The notes under the pieces were generated by a model that searched no databases, had not been told where the DNA came from, and saw only the letters and a list, made by a program, of their open reading frames with translations. A stretch of DNA of 64,000 bases from Zhengitettix transpicula (Eukaryota > Arthropoda > Insecta > Orthoptera > Tetrigidae), in the NCBI GenBank assembly GCA_037074705.1, contig CM073592.1, positions 56,781,129-56,845,128 on the forward strand, in the 5' to 3' direction. This document shows positions 58,250-64,000 of the stretch, piece after piece. Each line of letters begins with the position of its first letter. Positions within the stretch are counted from its first letter, which is position 1. Both the position numbers and the translations under genes were made by a program.

Positions 58250-58643
58250 TAATAAATAATGCTGTTTTCTGACCAATACCATACAATATTTTTATTGATT
58301 TAAGACAACGTTTTGGTACGTTTTTATACCTTCCTCAGGTCTTTCCTGAGGAGAAATTGTACATAATAAATTTGTTGTTATCGAGAAGCCAAAGAATTTA
58401 CAAACGTGGTTGAACAAAATATATAGCATTTAGATTATTCAGGTGTTTCTCAGTTTCATTGTGTTAATATTATAATATATTTTGTTCAACCACTTCCGTA
58501 AATTCATTGACTTCTCGATAACAAAAAAATTATTTTGTACAATTTCTCCGCAGGCCTGAGGAACGTACAAAAACGTGCCGAAACGTTGTCTTAAATCAAT
58601 AAAAATATTGTCTGGTATTGGTCAGAAAACTGCATTATTTATT
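58250..58643. repeat. Foldback element with ~170-bp arms carrying hammerhead-like motifs
   Basis: The left arm (about 58250-58425) and right arm (about 58475-58643) are reverse complements over roughly 170 bp with scattered changes; a 49-bp spacer separates them. Each arm contains CCTGAGGAA, a short stem, then AAACGTTGTCTTAAATC. In the left arm, read on the minus strand, GGTA and TACC pair as stem II between CTGAGGA and (A)AAACG; in the right arm the GAAACG is intact but the stem is decayed. This is a Penelope-like terminal-repeat layout. Confidence 0.7.
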
Positions 58644-58849
58644 TCATATAACCAGACGTAAAAATAGAATCTTTAAAATATAATTTATTATAATTTTGTT
58701 TAATAATCAAAATATTATTATTATATCCGAATATTTGTATAGTTTATGGGAAATCCCCATTATATTTACTCCTCTTTACCTCAAAACTTTTAAAATCAAT
58801 AAATACGATAATAGATTGAAGCCTTTCCCGGTGCAGTTGTTCAATATAT

Positions 58850-58932
58850 TGTTCTCGGAGCTCAACCGGGTTTTGCATAATTGTAGAACACAACGTTTCG
58901 ACGACTAAATGCTCTGTCGTCATCTTCTAGGC
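58850..58932 (-). other. Hammerhead-like motif with strong stem II
   Basis: The minus strand reads CCTAGAAGATGACGACAGAG, CATTTAGTCGTCGAAACGTT. Stem II GACGAC/GTCGTC is perfect (6 bp) and GAAACG follows directly. The first core is CTAGAAGA, where CTGAAGA would be expected. ACCGGGTT-type text lies beyond at 58864-58872. Confidence 0.45.
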
Positions 58933-59081
58933 TATCTTCTAGGACAAATCATTAAGTTTTAGATTTATGCCGCATTCGAAACACGGTAAAGGAAAAAAAT
59001 TATCTCTTCAGTTTTACCAGTGTTCATGATTGTCAATAGATACAAAAAGTAATAAGCAAAGCTGATGAAGTTAAGCAAAAC

Positions 59082-59201
59082 TTCTCGGGTTTCCACTCGG
59101 ATAATATCAGTAAGAAGTGACGTTTCAACGGCCAGCACTGCCATCTTCTTCCAGCCTTCGCTCATCGTAAAACTTGACACCAACATTGTGGTTTTCATCA
59201 G
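59082..59201 (-). other. Two nested hammerhead-like motifs
   Basis: On the minus strand, CACCTGATGAAAACC (59188-59202) is followed by GGTGTC, which pairs with GACACC. Downstream come CTGGAAGAAGATGGCAGTG, GCCGTTGAAACGTCAC and the terminal text CGAGTGGAAACCCGAGAA (59082-59099). This is the fullest single copy of the CCCGAGAA family in the window. Confidence 0.45.
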
Positions 59202-59209
59202 GTGTCATG

Positions 59210-62200
59210 CTCAACCTTTACAATATACCTTTTTTGTTACCGTAATAAAAGAGGAGTATACGCAAATATCTAGAGAAAACAAACTTAAGTTCGTCCGTCT
59301 GGTTTCTAGTTTTCACTTTCTGTGGCTTGAAACGTATAAAAATAAAATTAGAGTAACATTTCACTAAAAAATATTTATCTAGACATGGGAATTTAGTAAA
59401 ACATTGTCTATTATATCAATTTGCCGGTACTTAAATCTACGATGCTACAATATCAGAAAATAGCCCTTGGATTTATAGTTTCGTTAAGTCACTTATTAAT
59501 ATTTGAGGCTGGTTCCTTTTAAAAGTTCACATTGTATAGAAGCATGGTGGTTACAGTAACAAAAGCATATTATGTTCAGTATTCGAATTAATCAAATGTT
59601 TTTAAATTTAGCTGTCAACATTAATCCCGCCCCTGTTCCCAAAGTAACCCCTGATGGATAGAACCCAATGTTCCTGCACACTCATTCGTGACCTTTCACC
59701 ACTGTGATGACGCTGCCCTTATGCATTGTGACGCTACAGCATCCTGAATAGCGGAGTTTGACAATGGGAAGAGCCTTCACTGAATCACGCTGCTCTGCAA
59801 AACAAATTTCCGATTCACGGTCAATTCTGACAAGCTCGGGTCGTAGCAGTTCGCGTGTGGCTTCTGAAACTGGAAACTACTGTACTAGCAGTTGCGTTTA
59901 CACGGGTTCATAAACATAGTTTCAAGGTTGTGAGTACGCGGTAAGGGTGGGGAGAGATTGTTACATTGAAACTCGGAGTTGTACCCGGAAAGGATGTGCG
60001 GTTGGAGTAGCAAATTATAGACTTCCTGAAATGCATCGAAATATCTCTAAAAAATAGCATGGAGCGAAAACATTCATCGCAGCAAAGTTAGCCATGATTA
60101 AGGAATCATTCACTTGTGAAAATTTATTTTTTCAAAATCGCGATTTCGGGCTAAATAAAATTTTCACCATCTTTCTAATAATCATCCAGTAATCACTGAA
60201 ACTGTGAGTCAAAAATAATTAAATTATAATAACAAAACTATAATTACCGTGATAAATCATGTTAATACTTTAAAAACAAATAGTAAAGTTTAAACCACTA
60301 AAAATATTTTTTTTTGTGGGTCAAGAATAAGTTTCTAAATTTTTTAATTTTTATATTAAAAATAATTAATATTGTGACCGATAATCAAAAAAACGTATGG
60401 TGCATTTTATCATTGCACCATTTGTAAATCAAAGGTTAACTAATTATTTTTATCTGACTTATTTTAAATAAATGAATAAACAAGCCAAGTAGTCAGAATT
60501 TTATTATAAAAAATTTATAAAATAATGAAACGTACGTTTCATTCCTAAATTTTGGGGTGTAAATTTCAATTAAATGATAAATGTGTAACATGAAATTTAC
60601 GAGAAAATAAAATTTTACAAACTTGATAATTTATAATACAGTTAGGTAAAAAATTATATAACATTACTTATAATTAATCACATGAATTTTTTCAAGAAGC
60701 GCTTTACATACACGTTCTAGCCGAAATGACTTGTATTTACACAGTTGAATTTAAAGTAACTATGGAAATGAAAAATATATAATACAATAAATGTTGAAAG
60801 TCACTTAAAACCTCCACAGAAAAGTTTTTCAGTAATCAAATTTAAAACCAATAAATAATGCCTGTAACCATATGAATCGTGTTTGACATTGCCTCGTTCT
60901 CAGGAAGTACGTAGAAAATAGATTACTAAATGAATCGTAAAAATGTCAGCATAGCTAAGAATTCATAGGTCGTGTGATAGAGCAAAGTCGTGTCCGATAC
61001 ACAGTCGAAGAAGGGAGCAGGTGGAGACGAGCATTGTCGTCAGTTGGGAACCAAAACTCATCGCCTGCCGTGCGGGGAAGCTGGAACTACGCCACTACCA
61101 TTCTTAAAAACATTTATTCTATTCTTACAAACGGGATATACAGAAAGTTATTTTTGTCACACTCTGACTTATCATTTCTTAACTTTTACGGATGAGTTTT
61201 TTGGTGTTCAAAATATCCCGAACTGAAAGCACTATATTTACATGAGTCAATGTTTTTAGTATAGTTTTTAGAATACCAGGTTGCCGTAACACAGGTTCGT
61301 GTTAAATTGAGCTCCGGTGTGTCCCCACTAAAATTACAGGGTTTTGGAGTAGTATGTATTTTACTTAGTCACGACTTGCTATTTCTCGCAACCTATACTT
61401 ACGTAACACAAAGTAGATAAATCATTACGTCACAATAATAAATAAAAAGTATAGCCTACATGAAAAAGATTAATAAAAAGATAAATACCTTTTTTATTAC
61501 TCCCAATATTAAGCAGAAGAGAAATTTAATAATTACAATAATAAATAAAATAATTGCGAATTAAAAACAATCTCTTGGGATTTGTGGTGGAACCTATTAA
61601 AAACTGCAAGATAGTGGTAATTACGCGATTCCTATTTGCGACCATTCCGGAACTTTTAATCCGGAACACTCCCGTTCTCACGACAGCATTACATTATGGG
61701 GGTTGACCTACGTTCAGTTGATGGCGTCGAGAGCTTTGATGTCTGGCGGCGTGGCCACTTCAGGTAGTTTGGGTGGTCCATTGATTCAACTCCTCGCACG
61801 GTTGGTGGCCACAAACAATAATACTGCAGTAGTTGTTCTTGGAACTCATCGAGGTCAACTGCACTCGTCAAATCCTTGTAAAGTGTTCTGCACCGTCTTC
61901 ATAATTTTATGCTTTCCACTCCCAATTGTCTTAAAACCCTGAGCCATAAACCTTTCCACTTTGTGCATGTAAACTCAGTCATCTTCACCCTTTTCAACCT
62001 TCTGGTGTTTTTTTTTGTACTGTCACAATCGCTCACTTTTAATTTTCCATATCATTTCATTGAACATATCTCCAAATTTTGTTTTGTATTCTCCTAATGA
62101 GAGATCAAGTTCAACTACTTTATTAATTATTGTTTTACAATAGAACCCATATTGAATCACGCATCAATCGGCACGGATTTTTAATGTATGCTTTCGAACT

Positions 62201-62610
62201 AATCTTGAATCAACCGTGTTGTTGTTTGGAGACTTAACAATCCTCTATTTCAGATTGAATGACTAATTCACTAGGCCTTCCACAATTACCCTGCCGTACC
62301 GATAGTTCACATTATTGGCACATAAATGCAATGAGGAATTAATTTCTAAATAAAAATTGGACTGAATCCCATACATTACTACACAACGGTATTCAAACTT
62401 TTTAATTACAATATATGAATATGCATTCTGGATACTACAGCTAAGTAATTGAAAATATGTCAAAATAGGTCACAGTGAGAAGAAAAGAATATGGCTAATT
62501 GATCTGCATTCGAAAGGAATATTGAAACTAAGTCAACAGTATATTAAAATAGTAAAAGTGTGAGAAACGATACAATTAATTTACGAGACAAAAAATGGAC
62601 ATTAATATGA
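59210..62610. other. Gene-free stretch
   Basis: Around 59620-60010 the DNA is GC-balanced without frames. The rest to 62.6 kb is AT-rich. A 60-codon minus frame at 61689-61871 (SMDHPNYLKWPRRQTSKL) and its plus-strand partner lie in a GC-balanced patch, with no recognised domain. Confidence 0.5.
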
Positions 62611-62617
62611 AAATATA

Positions 62618-62652
62618 AGAGGAGTTCCCGGGTTCGATTTCCGGTTTGGACG
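62618..62652 (+). mobile_element. SINE-like fragment with B box
   Basis: AGGAGTTCCCGGGTTCGATT, TCCGGTTTGG resembles the 3' half of the tRNA-like unit at 28.3 kb (GAGGAGCCGTGTTCGATTCC) and is likewise followed by ATTTTTCAT and T/A-rich text. The A box is absent. Confidence 0.4.
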
Positions 62653-62929
62653 ACATTTTTCATCTTGATACTTTAATTTAATTTAATTTTATGGACTCTA
62701 TGGCTTGTACTTCTGAATATTTAATATTCTCAATACTTTACCACCGCTAATTTGAAAATTTTCTCAATATTGCACGGAGAGTTGTAAAAATGAATGTGTT
62801 GCTTGTTATTACATATTATATATTCATATAATAAATAAAATTGTCTGGTACTTTGTGCGTTTACATGCGTGTATGTTCCACATACAAATTTACATGCGTG
62901 GAGAAGTTTTGACCAAATTTTGAACACGA

Positions 62930-63192
62930 ATATCACCCCAGGGGGTTAAAACGGCCGACTTTTTCGTCGAAAGAAAATTTTTTGGTGTCAATGAGATAGG
63001 TAGCGCTCCTACGGATATTTTTCTGTATAATTTTAATCCCTTTCGACATGGAAGGGAAGCAACTTTAGGGATGGGGAGTTACACAAAAATAACGCAAAAA
63101 CAACTGAGATTGGAGTCAAATCCGGGGTTATGTATGTCACTGAGTTTAATTATGACCACCCGGGAAAAGCCCGGCACCCAGATAGTTTTTTA
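62930..63192 (+). mobile_element. Possible Helitron 3' end
   Basis: The segment ends with a GC hairpin CCGGG-AAAAG-CCCGG (63162-63176) followed by CACCCAGATAGT and a T-run. Helitrons end in a GC hairpin about 10 bases before CTRR-T; here the end would be GATAG-T, one change from CTAG-T. The upstream text (CACCCCAGGGGGTTAAAAC at 62935-62953) has the look of a non-autonomous element. No 5' TC end is identified. Confidence 0.3.
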
Positions 63193-63361
63193 TAAAGCAA
63201 TGTTTACAACATTTTTGGACAACATTTATTTATTAGTATAATCTTAAGTCAGGAAAGTTGAGGCAAAAAAGAAAACAGTTGATAAAATATACTTAAGTGT
63301 CTGTATTAAATTAAAATTAATAAAAAGATAAACAGACAAAATTAAGTGATAAATTAAATTC

Positions 63362-63482
63362 CATACAACGGTTCCTGCAATCTATAAGATTTCGTCAAGC
63401 GTGCTTTGTGCGGAGTATCGTTGCTACTACTCTTTTGATTTTTGGTCACCTGATGAAAGAAACAAATTTCAGAAAGATTGTG
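63362..63482. other. Inverted pair of hammerhead-like motifs
   Basis: The minus-strand copy (63362-63402) reads GCTTGACGAAATCTTATAGA, TTGCAGGAACCGTTGTATGG. The plus-strand copy (63446-63482) reads GTCACCTGATGAAAGAAACA, AATTTCAGAAAGATTGTGTG, with stem II GAAA/TTTC. They face each other 45 bases apart, as at 43.9-44.0 kb. Family-H AT-rich text lies at 63330-63360. Confidence 0.45.
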
Positions 63483-63489
63483 TGGTTTT

Positions 63490-64000
63490 TAATTTATTAC
63501 TAAATTATTGGCGATTCATTCCTATTTTGCTTAAAGGTAACTGCTAGAGAACTAAGTTTCCATTTCTTGTCCAAATCCGTACTGATTTCTTATTATTTTC
63601 TGATGCAAACTTCGAGGGAGTCTGAGTGATTTCTCTTTTAATTTTGGTACGAATAGCAGGAACAGATTACAGGAGAAAATGAAGTGTGTCCGAACAGAGG
63701 GGAAGAGCTTAGTGAGGGTAGCTGGAGTGGAACCCTATCTATCAGTGACCTTGAAGCGTCTGTCCAATTACCATTATTTTTGTATTTATGGAATTCTGGT
63801 CTCTATGTAATCTCTAATCTGTTTCCGAGAAAATCACTCTGGTGCCTGATACTTCGAAGAAAAGTAATCGGTGAATTTCGCGTTGGAGCCCGCCTGTCCG
63901 GTTTTTTGCAAAGCCTCGTTATGACGACTAAAAGAAAAAGCGGAAAAGCGGGAGGGGGCGGCTCCACGTTTGAGAACAGAGCCGCGGCTCCAGGAAAAGG
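63490..64000. other. Window end, nothing recognised
   Basis: AT-rich text becoming GC-rich in the last 60 bases (GGAGGGGGCGGCTCC, 63951-63965). A GC-rich feature may begin at the edge and continue outside the window. Confidence 0.5.

Noticed and set aside
1..64000. CRISPR array, operon, rRNA or phage content
   Set aside because: No regularly spaced repeats, no ribosome-binding-site-linked gene runs and no rRNA text; the features are those of eukaryotic nuclear DNA.

Overview
The window looks like AT-rich, repeat-littered nuclear DNA from an animal, most likely an insect with a large genome. The basis is fossils of Jockey-like and CR1/L2-like LINEs, solo LTRs of a Ty3/gypsy-like element, a tRNA-derived SINE, Penelope-like foldback repeats and long (TA)n arrays. 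There are no operons, rRNA genes or bacterial signals. A cockroach or other polyneopteran is my guess from the general feel of the repeats; it is not shown by the sequence.

I find no intact protein-coding gene. The longest open frames (about 110-156 codons) lie on GC-rich repeats or GC-rich non-coding blocks, where open frames arise by chance on both strands. The coding matter I can support is three decayed LINE reverse-transcriptase fragments (21.5, 27.4 and 47.6 kb), with a weaker possible fourth at 32.7 kb.

Four layers of structure explain much of the window. (1) Eight solo-LTR-like elements of about 0.2-1.06 kb, with TGTAAT...ATTACA ends (3.6, 12.7, 13.0, 19.5, 22.3, 35.9, 38.2 kb on +; 41.0 kb on -). 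Five have perfect 4-bp target duplications (ATAT, GTAT or AATT), and several sit inside (TA)n arrays. Most carry, inside their own 3' end, a tRNA-Lys-type primer-binding-site motif followed by another copy of the terminal motif, in zero, one or two copies. (2) A GC-rich retroposon family (named here RGC) with an A-rich tail, variable 5' truncation and flanking duplications, at 6.1, 6.7, 8.9, 28.5, 28.7, 30.9, 31.3, 48.3 and 51.7 kb. (3) Foldback repeats and paired motifs with a hammerhead-ribozyme-like layout (CTGANGA, short stem, GAAAC), typical of terminal repeats of Penelope-like elements, at 4.6, 18.4, 26.2, 30.6, 36.8, 43.9-44.3, 45.6-46.3, 46.6, 58.3-59.2 and 63.4 kb. (4) tRNA-derived SINE material at 17.3, 28.3, 33.0 and 62.6 kb; the 17.3-kb copy has a perfect 12-bp target duplication.

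Between the repeats are blocks of higher GC and mixed composition (2.9-3.4, 11.6-12.0, 16.3-16.8, 25.2-25.6, 29.9-30.2, 35.3-35.6, 49.9-50.4, 52.9-54.0 and 56.5-57.3 kb). They have the texture of conserved non-coding or promoter-proximal DNA, so the window may be intergenic or intronic DNA near a regulated gene. That is inference and depends on a cross-species comparison.

The most unusual observation is the stepwise capture of a primer-binding site into the LTR. The recurring inverted pairing of hammerhead-like motifs is second.
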